The notes below the pieces were generated by a model. The model had not been told where the DNA came from, ran no database searches, and saw nothing but the letters and a program-made list of their open reading frames with translations. Source: Bacteroidetes bacterium GWF2_40_14 (GTDB taxonomy: Bacteria; Bacteroidota; Bacteroidia; Bacteroidales; UBA932). From it: DNA of 64,000 nt. The stretch is taken from contig MEOK01000020.1 of the NCBI GenBank assembly GCA_001769195.1, positions 1 through 64,000 of the forward strand, in the 5' to 3' direction. The first letter of the stretch is position 1. Each line of letters opens with the position of its first letter. Shown one piece after another: positions 43,134-52,580 of the stretch. The translations under genes and the position numbers were made by a program.

Positions 43134-44582
43134 TTAGTTAATTTCATAATATTCAAAATCCATTATCTCAGAAAGGGTACTGAGTTCCTTTCGATAATCA
43201 CCTTCTACTATGGCAAAGTGCTGTGTGGTCCCAATTTTAAGGATCTTTTCAAACATCTCCTTAACTGGCATGGATGGTCTGAAGATCCCATGTGAGTAGC
43301 TGGCAAACAAATGTTTATTGTTATCCAGACAATCTACCAGAGAACAGACAAGCTTGTACTTGCCATTGCACTCAATAAATTGAGCCATTGTCATTTTTGC
43401 TGCAGGGAAACGATACCAGGCAAACGGAGCTCCTGCATATTTGTATTTTGTCTTTGCAAACCTGACGTCACGGGCAATAATAACATTACCGGCATGATTC
43501 GGGTCGGTGTGGTCGTTAGGGCCGGCATGTCCGGCGGCAAAGGTGTTCTCTGCAGCCTCAATATGGAAAGGTTCAATAAAGTTGACATGCTTTCTACTTA
43601 TAAGCTTAAGTATAAATGTGATGAGGCCTGCTCCCATATCAGCCTCCGGAACCAGTACAGATAGGTTTCGTTCAAATGAAGGATGATAAAATCCAGGCCT
43701 CAACCCAATAATCTCGAACATTGCAGGATCGACGTCGTTAAACACCATAGTATCTATTCCAAGCCTTTCTGTCAATTTTGCAATACCTACAGAGGCACGC
43801 ACAGATGCAATAAACTTATCGTTGTCAATATCGTCAGAAGTCGAGTATTTAGATGTAAGTGCATATTTGTAGGACGTGGTCTCTTCGTCGGTCACATTAT
43901 CAATCTCCTTCTGTAGTGTGGAATAGGAAATGAATCTTATTTCAGGGCCAAGTTTTGTAAAGAAATTGTACGGATCCATATAAGTTGACCACATCAGTTC
44001 GTTATAACTTGCCAACAGGCCAAACGTAGAGTTACGAAGCACACTGCGAACCTTTGCAACTTTAGAAAATGAAATTATCTCATCACGAATCTCATCTCTG
44101 CTTCTCATTACAACTTTCACTGCTTTCCTTCCAAGTCTGGTGATTGAACCCGATCCTTCAAGTGAGCCTACCAAAGTACCTGAAGAGAGAAACTCAACAA
44201 AATCATCTTCATCCAGAGTAGTTTCGAAATCTACCGTTTCTTTTACAGGATTAATAAACAATATTGGAATTTCCGGCATATCCCTGAAAAATCTTATCCA
44301 GGCGAAGTCTTCGGACCATGAAAGGAATTGTGCAACCACAAAATCTACCTTCTCTGCAAAGAATAGATCCATTGCATGTTGTGTGTCATTCCTATCATAT
44401 ACGATTCCCGGATATATAACATCCATTGTTGTGTTAAGTGAATCTATAAGTCTCTCGGTTTCGCCTGTTTTTCTTTGGTGGTAAGTACCACGTTTCTGGC
44501 CCTCTCCCATATTTTTGAATCTGGGCGAAGCAATCAAAAATAATCCCACCTTTGCCTTCTCAAATTTTTTATTTGCACTCAT
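43134..44582 (-). CDS. L-arabinose/L-fucose isomerase-family protein
   Basis: A 482-aa protein of the arabinose/fucose isomerase superfamily. The N-terminal region GLFLIASPRFKNMG and the metal-binding segment LVPEADMGAGLITF (about residues 305-318), followed by HAGPNDHTDPNHAG, fit the family. Such enzymes convert an aldose to a ketose with Mn2+. The natural sugar cannot be read from sequence. It follows the DUF4380-type protein by 12 bp and precedes the PMI fusion by 22 bp, so isomerase, PMI and ROK kinase probably act in a row on the liberated sugar. Confidence 0.8.
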   Translation of the reverse strand: MSANKKFEKAKVGLFLIASPRFKNMGEGQKRGTYHQRKTGETERLIDSLNTTMDVIYPGIVYDRNDTQHAMDLFFAEKVDFVVAQFLSWSEDFAWIRFFRDMPEIPILFINPVKETVDFETTLDEDDFVEFLSSGTLVGSLEGSGSITRLGRKAVKVVMRSRDEIRDEIISFSKVAKVRSVLRNSTFGLLASYNELMWSTYMDPYNFFTKLGPEIRFISYSTLQKEIDNVTDEETTSYKYALTSKYSTSDDIDNDKFIASVRASVGIAKLTERLGIDTMVFNDVDPAMFEIIGLRPGFYHPSFERNLSVLVPEADMGAGLITFILKLISRKHVNFIEPFHIEAAENTFAAGHAGPNDHTDPNHAGNVIIARDVRFAKTKYKYAGAPFAWYRFPAAKMTMAQFIECNGKYKLVCSLVDCLDNNKHLFASYSHGIFRPSMPVKEMFEKILKIGTTQHFAIVEGDYRKELSTLSEIMDFEYYEIN

Positions 44583-44594
44583 TATATTGTACTT

Positions 44595-45809
44595 TTAATT
44601 TTTATCGATTATTTCTAAAAAATGGCCATCTGCATCAAACAGATCAAGTGATATTAAAAAGGTACTCTCATTCTGAAACAACTCATTTTCTATATTAAAA
44701 TCTATATTTATACCCTCTGTCGGGGATACACTCATTTCAGTCATATAGGTCCCGTTTACTTTAAGTTTCACATTTCCGTTAGTGAAGACTCCAAATTTCC
44801 CTTCTATTGTAATACTGCTTCCAATTATCTCTTTTTTTAATGGGGATGCAATCACGGCATACTTGTTAACCTCCTTTATGCCTGAATTTGCAGGAATGGT
44901 TGAAGTTGCCATACAGTATTCAAAATGGGCACTCTCTCCTGGACGGATCTCATGAAGAGGAGACAATAACTCTGCTTCCATGTATGGAGGGTTAACAGTC
45001 CTGTCATCTTTATGTACATTCAATTGTCTTGAATAGGTCAATCCGCGTCCCGTTGTCCAGATCTCAACTGAACAGTTCTGTGGATAATCTTTTTGAGAAT
45101 CGAAATCAAATTTGTAAACAAATACTTTTCCGGTCACATTATCTAACCAGGCAACCCATCCTGCATTTGAATCAAGACCTACTTTGCATACCAGATACTG
45201 ATAACTTACAACTAGGTTGCCAAAAGAATCGAAGTTATTCTGAGGATTGTTCGCAAGCCCGTGCATTACTTTAAAACCATTTTCAAATTTGCTTTCCGGG
45301 TTAACAGGACATATTATCTGATACCTGTTTTCCGGACTCTCAAACGGAGTATTCATCTGGCAAACGGGCCATAATGACCATCTTACCTGGTGATTCCCAA
45401 GGTTATGGAACGATGCTTTGACTATTACTTCAGAAGAGATTTCCGATAAGTGAATCTCTTTTGTAACTTGTAATCCCGTATAATTATCAAAAGGACTTGT
45501 GAGTTTCACCCAATCCTCTCCCGTGCCAGCATCTAATTCTTTAATAGAATAGGGTCCGCCATCCAGCACAGGGTCCGGCGGCCCCGGCCATTTATCAGAA
45601 GAACTCCACCCTTGTGGAGCAGGCCAGATCTTCTCTCCCCCAAAATTCAACCAGAAACCTTCGGGATTAGGATTTACATAGAAAAATCCATATCCATCAA
45701 GTTCAAGCTGGATAATCCGTCCACCCAGCATGGGAGCAATATATAGCTTTACCCAGCTGTTTTCGACAGAGCATACTGACAGGCCTCTATAGTTGGTGTA
45801 CCTTAGCAT
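44595..45809 (-). CDS. DUF4380/aldose epimerase-like protein
   Basis: A 404-aa protein without a signal peptide. The N-terminal part (IAPMLGGRIIQLELDGYGFFYVNPN and NFGGEKIWPAPQGW, about residues 25-75) matches DUF4380 and the galactose mutarotase-like beta-sandwich fold. Such proteins bind sugars and may be epimerases, or lyases in related families. The function here is unknown. It overlaps the MFS transporter gene by 23 nt (ATG at 45809) and lies ahead of the isomerase. Its cytoplasmic location next to a transporter suggests an intracellular sugar-processing step. Confidence 0.72.
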   Translation of the reverse strand: MLRYTNYRGLSVCSVENSWVKLYIAPMLGGRIIQLELDGYGFFYVNPNPEGFWLNFGGEKIWPAPQGWSSSDKWPGPPDPVLDGGPYSIKELDAGTGEDWVKLTSPFDNYTGLQVTKEIHLSEISSEVIVKASFHNLGNHQVRWSLWPVCQMNTPFESPENRYQIICPVNPESKFENGFKVMHGLANNPQNNFDSFGNLVVSYQYLVCKVGLDSNAGWVAWLDNVTGKVFVYKFDFDSQKDYPQNCSVEIWTTGRGLTYSRQLNVHKDDRTVNPPYMEAELLSPLHEIRPGESAHFEYCMATSTIPANSGIKEVNKYAVIASPLKKEIIGSSITIEGKFGVFTNGNVKLKVNGTYMTEMSVSPTEGINIDFNIENELFQNESTFLISLDLFDADGHFLEIIDKN

Positions 45810-47055
45810 AATCCTTTTTAAAAAGATATTTGGATGTGAAAATCAAAAGTGCCCCGCAAACAACCCATACAACTGCCAGTAATGAAATTCCGAATGAAAG
45901 ACCAAACAATGGTTTAAGATAACCTAATATAACAGGCGACAAAGAACCAACCAGAAAGCCTGTCATTATCATTACACCCGAAACTGACGAGTGATATTTC
46001 TCGGGTACAACATCGTACAATACAGTGTAGGTGTTTGCATCAAAAAATGCACGTGCAAAACCGAATCCTGCAAATCCGATAAATATTGTAACCATCACAG
46101 TTGAGTTAGCCATAAGTACGATAAAAGGGGCCGCAGCCAACAAACTTATTCCCTGCATCATCATTCTGCTTGCCGGATTCTTTCTGGCAATCCTGTCCGA
46201 CAATTTACCGGCAATAAGCACTCCAAAGAAGGCAAACAGATGGGTGTAGAACATGGAGTGAAAACCTGCAGAAGAGAGACTCATTCCAAAATTCTCATAG
46301 AGATAGGTTGGCATCCATGTAAGATATCCTGTAATCACGAATATCAATCCACTGAAGCCAATTGTAAGAACAACAGCGCTGGGTGTTGTGAAGAGTACTT
46401 TAAATCCTTCCAGAAATTTAATTTTCTCCTTAATTGCAACTTTTTCATCCAACCCTTTTTCTGAAGTCAGGTTGTCTCTTTTGTCCTTTAAGCGGAATAT
46501 CAGGACAATAGCATGGATTACGCCTACTGCTCCAAAAATGTAAAATGCGTTTCTCCAGCCATAGTGTTCGCCTACATAACCGGCAAGATAGCCACTTACG
46601 ATTATGCCCAGATAATAAGATGTCTGGTGTATGGACATGGCAAAGGAGCGGGTGTTCTTGTGATAGCTTGCCAGCAATGAATAGTTTGCAGGACCAAAGA
46701 AGGCCTCACCTCCGCCCGTTGCAATACTTCTCATAATAATCAGCATAAGCACGCCATTGCTTAAGCCTGTAAACATTGTTGCTATACTCCAGAAGAGAAT
46801 GCTCAGAGTCACTATCCATTTCCTGCTGAACAGATCACCAATATAACCTGCCATAGGTACCAGAAGGGCAAATATAAGATTGAAGGCAGTGGCAATCATA
46901 CCTACCTGCAGATCTGTCAGACTCAGGTCGGCTTTAATTAATGGAAGTACAACATTAAAAACCTGCCTGTCGGCCTGATTGACAAAAAACGCAATCCACA
47001 GGAGAGCAAGGACTTCCCATTTATATGTGTTTTTGATATTTATTACGCTCTTCAT
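45787..47055 (-). CDS. Major facilitator superfamily sugar transporter
   Basis: A 422-aa inner-membrane protein with 12 predicted helices. Conserved MFS loops are visible: NQADRQVFNVVLPLI after helix 1 and GYIGDLFSRKWI between helices 2 and 3, a variant of the GxxxDRxxRR motif. The nearest family seems to be the anion/hexuronate:cation symporter or spinster-like group. In the PUL it would bring the mono- or oligosaccharide from the periplasm into the cytoplasm, after SusCD import. It starts 21 bp after the phosphoesterase gene. Confidence 0.87.
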   Translation of the reverse strand: MKSVINIKNTYKWEVLALLWIAFFVNQADRQVFNVVLPLIKADLSLTDLQVGMIATAFNLIFALLVPMAGYIGDLFSRKWIVTLSILFWSIATMFTGLSNGVLMLIIMRSIATGGGEAFFGPANYSLLASYHKNTRSFAMSIHQTSYYLGIIVSGYLAGYVGEHYGWRNAFYIFGAVGVIHAIVLIFRLKDKRDNLTSEKGLDEKVAIKEKIKFLEGFKVLFTTPSAVVLTIGFSGLIFVITGYLTWMPTYLYENFGMSLSSAGFHSMFYTHLFAFFGVLIAGKLSDRIARKNPASRMMMQGISLLAAAPFIVLMANSTVMVTIFIGFAGFGFARAFFDANTYTVLYDVVPEKYHSSVSGVMIMTGFLVGSLSPVILGYLKPLFGLSFGISLLAVVWVVCGALLIFTSKYLFKKDYAKVHQL

Positions 47056-47076
47056 CTTTTTAAATTTTAACTCTTG

Positions 47077-48567
47077 TTATAATTCTACCTCCTTGCGGAA
47101 CTCTATACCAAAGCGATTGACAGCTTTAATAATAACCTTCGTTTTACCAGAAGAAGGGACGCATTTGAAAATATGATCTGTAAGAGATGCATTTATCCAG
47201 GTTCGAGTAGGAATCCGGTTTTCACCATCTGCACCAAAGTAGTGGTATGCGGTAGGGTCGAATGCCTTTTCAGCAATCCGGATCATATCTGTAAATGTGT
47301 TTCCGCCATCTTCAGAATAACTTACAATCCAGGCAGGATCCCAATCCCATACATTTACCAGAAGTTCTGCAGATGGTCTGAGCAGGGGAGCTCTTGATTC
47401 AGGCTTGAAAACAGTGAACTGAGATGTGGGGTCTGTATATGCCCTGTAACGCCATTTAAAACTGGTTCCGTTTACTTCGAATATCTTGTAGCCCAATAGG
47501 GCCCCGTCAAGACAAACAGGACCTTCCCAAAAACCACCACATGCTGCCCCTACGATGTGTTCTGTAATTCCCGAATTATCTGCCATTACGGAGTTGTAGT
47601 GGGTATGACCACTTATTATCTGCACATTGGCATATCCTTTAAGAAGAACATGCAGGTCAGCACTGTTGCCGTAAACAGAGGAGTAGCGCGACTTGGAAGG
47701 AGCATGAAACATCAACACAAGAGCCTTGTCTTTGGTTACAAATGACAGGTCCTTTTCTACCCATTTTAGTTGTTCCTGAGTGAATTCCACCTGATAATCG
47801 GCATCTGCTCCACCCTTGAAATATATGTTGTCTAAAACAATATAATGAACCTGACCCCTGTTGAACGAGAAGTGTGTGGGGCCATAGTGTCTTATAAATA
47901 CTGAATCTGCACTTTTGTCTCTGGTAAGAGCAGGTGTTTCAGAAGCTGAATAGACATGATCATGATTTCCTATCGCATAATAGACAGGTTGGTTTACAGA
48001 ACTGAAATATGATTTACTTTGGTCGTGCATGGAAGGTTTATTGAAGACAATATCGCCTGCAACCATCAAATGAACGGGATTAAGTTCTAAAGAGCTGATA
48101 TCCTTCTTTATATTGTCAAGAATAGGGTTGAGAAGGTTGAGTTCAGTTGTATTTCGCACTTGCGGGTCGCCGATAGCTATGAAATAGTGTTTATTGTCAG
48201 AAACGGCCAGTTTGGTTAGATTGAAGTTTATATTTTTTTTGTCAGAAATCTGATTCAGCCTCACCCAGAATTTTGGCACGCTGTTCTCAACAGTAACGGA
48301 ATATCCGGCAGGAGAGGAGATGTAAATATGGGTTGCGGAAGTGTTATAAGAGAGAGAGTAAGCTCCATTTCCATCCGTTAAGACGCAATTAGTACCATCG
48401 CTTACAACAACTCCTGCAACTCCTTGTTGGTTGCATAAAACTTTACCCTCATATTTTATTGATATATTTCCTCCACCGCCTCCGTTATTATCGGGGTCAA
48501 TATCTGCAGAACAAGCAAGTATCAGTATTGCAGCAAAATACAAAAATATTTTTGGAACTTTCACCAT
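47077..48567 (-). CDS. Secreted calcineurin-like metallophosphoesterase lipoprotein
   Basis: A 496-aa protein with a lipoprotein signal (ILILAC, Cys at about residue 19) followed by a short Asp/Gly-rich linker. It has a Greek-key N-terminal domain (about 38-105), the metallophosphoesterase core, and a C-terminal beta domain (about 370-496). Metal-ligand motifs are GDPQVRN, GDIVFN, GNHDH and SGHTHYN. Length and three-domain layout fit Bacteroidota MetallophosN/MetallophosC proteins. Within the PUL it could remove phosphate from a modified glycan, which would imply a phosphate-containing substrate; this is inference. Confidence 0.87.
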   Translation of the reverse strand: MVKVPKIFLYFAAILILACSADIDPDNNGGGGGNISIKYEGKVLCNQQGVAGVVVSDGTNCVLTDGNGAYSLSYNTSATHIYISSPAGYSVTVENSVPKFWVRLNQISDKKNINFNLTKLAVSDNKHYFIAIGDPQVRNTTELNLLNPILDNIKKDISSLELNPVHLMVAGDIVFNKPSMHDQSKSYFSSVNQPVYYAIGNHDHVYSASETPALTRDKSADSVFIRHYGPTHFSFNRGQVHYIVLDNIYFKGGADADYQVEFTQEQLKWVEKDLSFVTKDKALVLMFHAPSKSRYSSVYGNSADLHVLLKGYANVQIISGHTHYNSVMADNSGITEHIVGAACGGFWEGPVCLDGALLGYKIFEVNGTSFKWRYRAYTDPTSQFTVFKPESRAPLLRPSAELLVNVWDWDPAWIVSYSEDGGNTFTDMIRIAEKAFDPTAYHYFGADGENRIPTRTWINASLTDHIFKCVPSSGKTKVIIKAVNRFGIEFRKEVEL

Positions 48568-48577
48568 AACAAATTAA

Positions 48578-50815
48578 TTAAAATATCTTTTTCCATACTA
48601 GCATCCGGATGTTTTGAGAATTAAGCTTACCGGCTGCATCTACCCACCCTTTGCCAGGCTCTGTGGCATATTCAAAAGAGTAGCCGGGAACATCGAGCGA
48701 GAACTGCTCAGCCTGCAATCCTGTGTTCCATACAACAACACCCATTCGGTTCCCGGAAACGAAAGCTTTAGCAATGACACTCTTACTGCATTTAATAGAT
48801 ATCCCATTTTCATCCTCATATTTTCCATGCCATAACAAGTCGGAGTTTTCCCGTTGAAAATTAATTATTGCAAGGGAATAGAGTTTTGCTGCAACAGGGT
48901 CCTCGCTGGTGACAAGGTCGATATCCGGTTTGCTTATTACGTTCCAATAGTCTTCCGGCACAGGTATCCTGCTCTCTTTCAGATATCTTACATCTGCAGA
49001 GTAACGAACCTCAAGTTCGCTCCGCAGACCATATACAGTAGCATAGTTAAGTATAAGGCGGTTGTTTACCGGAGCAGGATTACGGTATGTCGTAAGAACT
49101 TCAGGAAACGTATACTTGAACATTTCCGGATAGATGAAAGTAGGGGCGGAACCATCGAGGCGTGAAGAAAACTCTTCCTGCGCAGGAACATAAGCTCCAT
49201 TTTCATAACCGTGAAAGTAAGCAACAGAACCCAGTACTGCATCACACAAGCCTTCTGTCATTATTATGAAATCCGGGTTAATGGTTTTCATGTAGTTTGC
49301 AATGCGATTGAGCAGACGATAGCGGTCACCTTCGTATACAACAGCCGGTACAGCATGGCCATGGTCCGGAGCGTAGCAGAACTTAGGTGCTGTTACTGCC
49401 AGCTGGTCATAAAGAATTCCATCTGCACCAAGTTCATTGGCCTGTAAGGCAAGATCAAGCATTCTTTCATACCATTCGTCGCAGCCCAGACAAGCCATTC
49501 CATGAAAGCGGGCAGGAGCGTCTGTATATTTGTGCCACTTCTGGTAATCGAGAGTGCCATCTCTCTTTTGAACTGTTATATACTTACCTTTATCACCCCA
49601 GTATGTAGTGCCATTCTGGTCAATGAGTTGTCCGTTTGCATATATTATTGAGCGTTTGCCCCTTTCCCGGATTATTTTCAGTGCCTTTACAAGTGCTTCG
49701 CGTCCACCCATTGCAGGGTCAGGGTCATAGTCAGGATAAAAACGGTCGTGTCCCCCAAATGTCCATCCAAACAATCCGATAATATCCAGTCCCCGCTCTT
49801 CAGAAATTTTGCATAGTTCTTCAAGACTATTGTAATCCCACATTATCTCATTGTTCTGCTGTTTCATGATTGTCAGCATCCACCCCGATGCATTCTGGGC
49901 CCATTTTGGAACATCCGGAAGAGTAATAGAAGTGTTGAACCAATTGCGGTAAAAATCGGCCGCTTTGTGCCAACTACCGGAATATGGGTACATTATCTGT
50001 GAAGGAATTTTCCAGCTTTCTCCGGGCGCACAGGCTAAATCGTGTGAGAAAGCAAATCCCAGGGAGTTATCCTCTGGTTTGTACCTTATCCTGAAGTGTT
50101 TTGATCCATGCCCTTTGTCGTGACTTCCAAAATAGAAACCACCCTTTTCACCTGCAAGCAAACACCACTGCATTGTTGCAAAACGTGAAGGGTAGTGAGA
50201 TGTCAGCTCATAGGATGATACTGCCTTGTTGAATTCCCATACCTGTGCACCTTTTAAGCTTACTTTATCAATCGGTTCCTTTAGTGTAGGTGTTTTTACA
50301 AACTTCTGTCCCAGACCACAAGGCATCAACAATGGAAATTTATCTAGATTAGCCTCTATCCCGTTTACAACCGGTCCAGTAAAACCAGTTACAACCCATC
50401 CTTTCTGGTTGTTTACGAGCGAGCCTGTAACATTAAATGCCTCGGCATGGACGGAAAAAACAAGTTCAAGACACACGTCCCATATTTTTCCGTCCAGATA
50501 CAGCTGTTTGTAAACCAATTTAAAACCATTATTAACCTTTATAACTTCTGGAGCGTTACCATTATTGTCTATTACTGTCTCTCGTTTATTGTCCTCAATG
50601 TTCTGCATTGTAATTGCCCATACGGTACCACCCTTTGCAAAAGAAGAAGGACATCCCTCTTTCATCTTTATTTCAAGACCATTTTTACTATATATAAGTT
50701 CACCCATTCCAGCTTTTAAAGATTGAGGCAAGCCTTGCTTTATATCAGCAGAAATGGCTCGTGCAGACAAAAGACAGAAGATAACCATTCCGACAAAAAT
50801 GAGATCTCTTTTCAT
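48578..50815 (-). CDS. DUF6259-like glycoside hydrolase, secreted
   Basis: A 745-aa protein with a signal peptide (residues 1-23). It has an N-terminal beta-sandwich (about 30-290), a TIM-barrel core (about 310-600) and a C-terminal beta domain (about 640-745). The core segments GLFGWTFGGHDRFYPDYDPDP and ADGILYDQLA (Asp as likely nucleophile) resemble DUF6259/GH36-like clan D glycosidases. I cannot assign substrate specificity. It is encoded directly after SusD and before the phosphoesterase, so it probably acts on the imported glycan in the periplasm. Confidence 0.78.
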   Translation of the reverse strand: MKRDLIFVGMVIFCLLSARAISADIKQGLPQSLKAGMGELIYSKNGLEIKMKEGCPSSFAKGGTVWAITMQNIEDNKRETVIDNNGNAPEVIKVNNGFKLVYKQLYLDGKIWDVCLELVFSVHAEAFNVTGSLVNNQKGWVVTGFTGPVVNGIEANLDKFPLLMPCGLGQKFVKTPTLKEPIDKVSLKGAQVWEFNKAVSSYELTSHYPSRFATMQWCLLAGEKGGFYFGSHDKGHGSKHFRIRYKPEDNSLGFAFSHDLACAPGESWKIPSQIMYPYSGSWHKAADFYRNWFNTSITLPDVPKWAQNASGWMLTIMKQQNNEIMWDYNSLEELCKISEERGLDIIGLFGWTFGGHDRFYPDYDPDPAMGGREALVKALKIIRERGKRSIIYANGQLIDQNGTTYWGDKGKYITVQKRDGTLDYQKWHKYTDAPARFHGMACLGCDEWYERMLDLALQANELGADGILYDQLAVTAPKFCYAPDHGHAVPAVVYEGDRYRLLNRIANYMKTINPDFIIMTEGLCDAVLGSVAYFHGYENGAYVPAQEEFSSRLDGSAPTFIYPEMFKYTFPEVLTTYRNPAPVNNRLILNYATVYGLRSELEVRYSADVRYLKESRIPVPEDYWNVISKPDIDLVTSEDPVAAKLYSLAIINFQRENSDLLWHGKYEDENGISIKCSKSVIAKAFVSGNRMGVVVWNTGLQAEQFSLDVPGYSFEYATEPGKGWVDAAGKLNSQNIRMLVWKKIF

Positions 50816-50824
50816 ATATCAATT

Positions 50825-52555
50825 CTAGTAATTAGGATTCTGCCCCAATCCGGGATTCACCATAATATCTGCGGTAGGTATCGGCCACAAATAATGTTTG
50901 TTGGCATCAAATACACGCTTGCTAAGTTCCCGACATTGAGATAAATTAGCCATTTTAGAAAAATCGGGACATCCATTCTCGTCAATATCAGGAATGCCGG
51001 GTATAAACCAGTAACCACTTTTAACATAAGCCTTGCAAGAAGTAAGTGATGTAGGCAGACCGTAGTTTGTGTAGTTCATAACTTTTTCTGCTATTTTCCA
51101 GCGGATAATATCGTTGTATCGTAACCCTTCAAAAGCAAATTCCATCCTGCGTTCTGTGCGTAAAATCGTACGTAGTTTTGCCTGACTGGTTTCTGTGATT
51201 TTAGGGTAAAGGTTTGATGTATAATCTACTTTATATGCACGGGCCCTAACTTTGTTCATTGCATCCAGTACGGTTTGATCAATATTATTCAGTTCTATCT
51301 TAGCCTCGGCATACATAAGCAGCACATCGGCATAGCGCAAAATAAGCTTATCATTGTCAGCCATAAGGTCGTCACTCCAGTCCTCGTCAATCCCTTTTCT
51401 AAGAGTCAACCCATTATAGGAAGCATATTGGTCACTACCTTTGGAATCTTTATTGGTAACCAGTTTACCCTCTTTGTAACTCCAGCATTTTGCAGAATCT
51501 GGATGAGGTGTATAATTGAACCCTAAATAGTTTGAGTTGAATTCCACTATTGTAGCGGCACATCTGGGGTCCCTGTTCATAAAAGGATTCTTTCTGTCAT
51601 ACAAAGGAGACTCATCTATAGGCTTTCCATCTGTACAAAGATAAGAACAAAACAGATCCCATGACGGGCTTGCAGTAGCCGACGGAGAGGTAATGTTACG
51701 ACTCAGATATGCAGTAATGGCCCCTCCGTTAAGGGGTGTCCCATATTCTGTAGATCTTGGGATCCCTAATACCGTCTCAACGGAATTTTTGGTTTTACTA
51801 AGAAATAGTTCTCCAAAATCCGGATAAAGTTCATAAGTGCCCAAATCCATACAATTTTTTGCAGCATCGCGGGCAACGGTATAATCCTTGAAAAAGAGAG
51901 CTACACGAGCCTTCATCCCGTATGCCGCACCCTTTGTGGCTCTTTTAATCTCTGTCCCTTTATAGGTCAACGGTAGCTTTTGCGCAGCATAGTCAAAATC
52001 TTCATATATATGTGCGAGAATTTCTGTTTTTGGAGTACGTACCTGTGAATATGCCTCCTCAAGTGACAAATCTTTAGTAAAATATACCACGTCGCCAAAA
52101 TATGAAATAAGTCTAGAATACATACATGCCCTTACAAATTTTGCATCAGCAATATAACGTTCATAAAGCTCCGTAGTCAAATTAAGTTTGGCTTTGTCTA
52201 TGTTTTCCAGAATTGTATTGCATCTGCTTATGGCCTTGTATGAGTAACTCCATGTATTTTTTATGAATGTAGAGTTGTCTCCGTTAAGTGTCCCATTTGT
52301 GAAAACAATAAGTGTATTTCTGTTCATCCAGTCATCTGTAGGTTCGTCAAGCGACATGATACTACCACCGAAGTCATTTTTGAACATCGGCCAGAACTGA
52401 TGAAGATAGAGTGTATTCAGACTCATTTCCACCTGAGTCTTGTCTGTGAACCAGCTCTCAGTTGATGCCTGCGAAAGTGGTTGCAGATCCAGATTGTTGC
52501 ATGATAACAAGACTGTACCAGCAACTCCCAATATAATATATTTCTTAAGTCTCAT
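50825..52555 (-). CDS. SusD-family outer-membrane glycan-binding lipoprotein
   Basis: A 576-aa lipoprotein with lipobox TVLLSC (Cys at about residue 19). The SusD family pattern is seen in the TPR-like N-terminal half (ARVALFFKDYTVARDAAKNCM) and the C-terminal block RTERRMEFAFEGLRYNDIIRW, a hallmark of the RagB/SusD domain. It forms a lid over the SusC barrel at the cell surface and binds the glycan. It lies 25 bp after the susC stop, as is usual for these pairs. Length is normal. Confidence 0.95.
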   Translation of the reverse strand: MRLKKYIILGVAGTVLLSCNNLDLQPLSQASTESWFTDKTQVEMSLNTLYLHQFWPMFKNDFGGSIMSLDEPTDDWMNRNTLIVFTNGTLNGDNSTFIKNTWSYSYKAISRCNTILENIDKAKLNLTTELYERYIADAKFVRACMYSRLISYFGDVVYFTKDLSLEEAYSQVRTPKTEILAHIYEDFDYAAQKLPLTYKGTEIKRATKGAAYGMKARVALFFKDYTVARDAAKNCMDLGTYELYPDFGELFLSKTKNSVETVLGIPRSTEYGTPLNGGAITAYLSRNITSPSATASPSWDLFCSYLCTDGKPIDESPLYDRKNPFMNRDPRCAATIVEFNSNYLGFNYTPHPDSAKCWSYKEGKLVTNKDSKGSDQYASYNGLTLRKGIDEDWSDDLMADNDKLILRYADVLLMYAEAKIELNNIDQTVLDAMNKVRARAYKVDYTSNLYPKITETSQAKLRTILRTERRMEFAFEGLRYNDIIRWKIAEKVMNYTNYGLPTSLTSCKAYVKSGYWFIPGIPDIDENGCPDFSKMANLSQCRELSKRVFDANKHYLWPIPTADIMVNPGLGQNPNY

Positions 52556-52580
52556 TTGATTACTATTTAATCTGTTAAAA

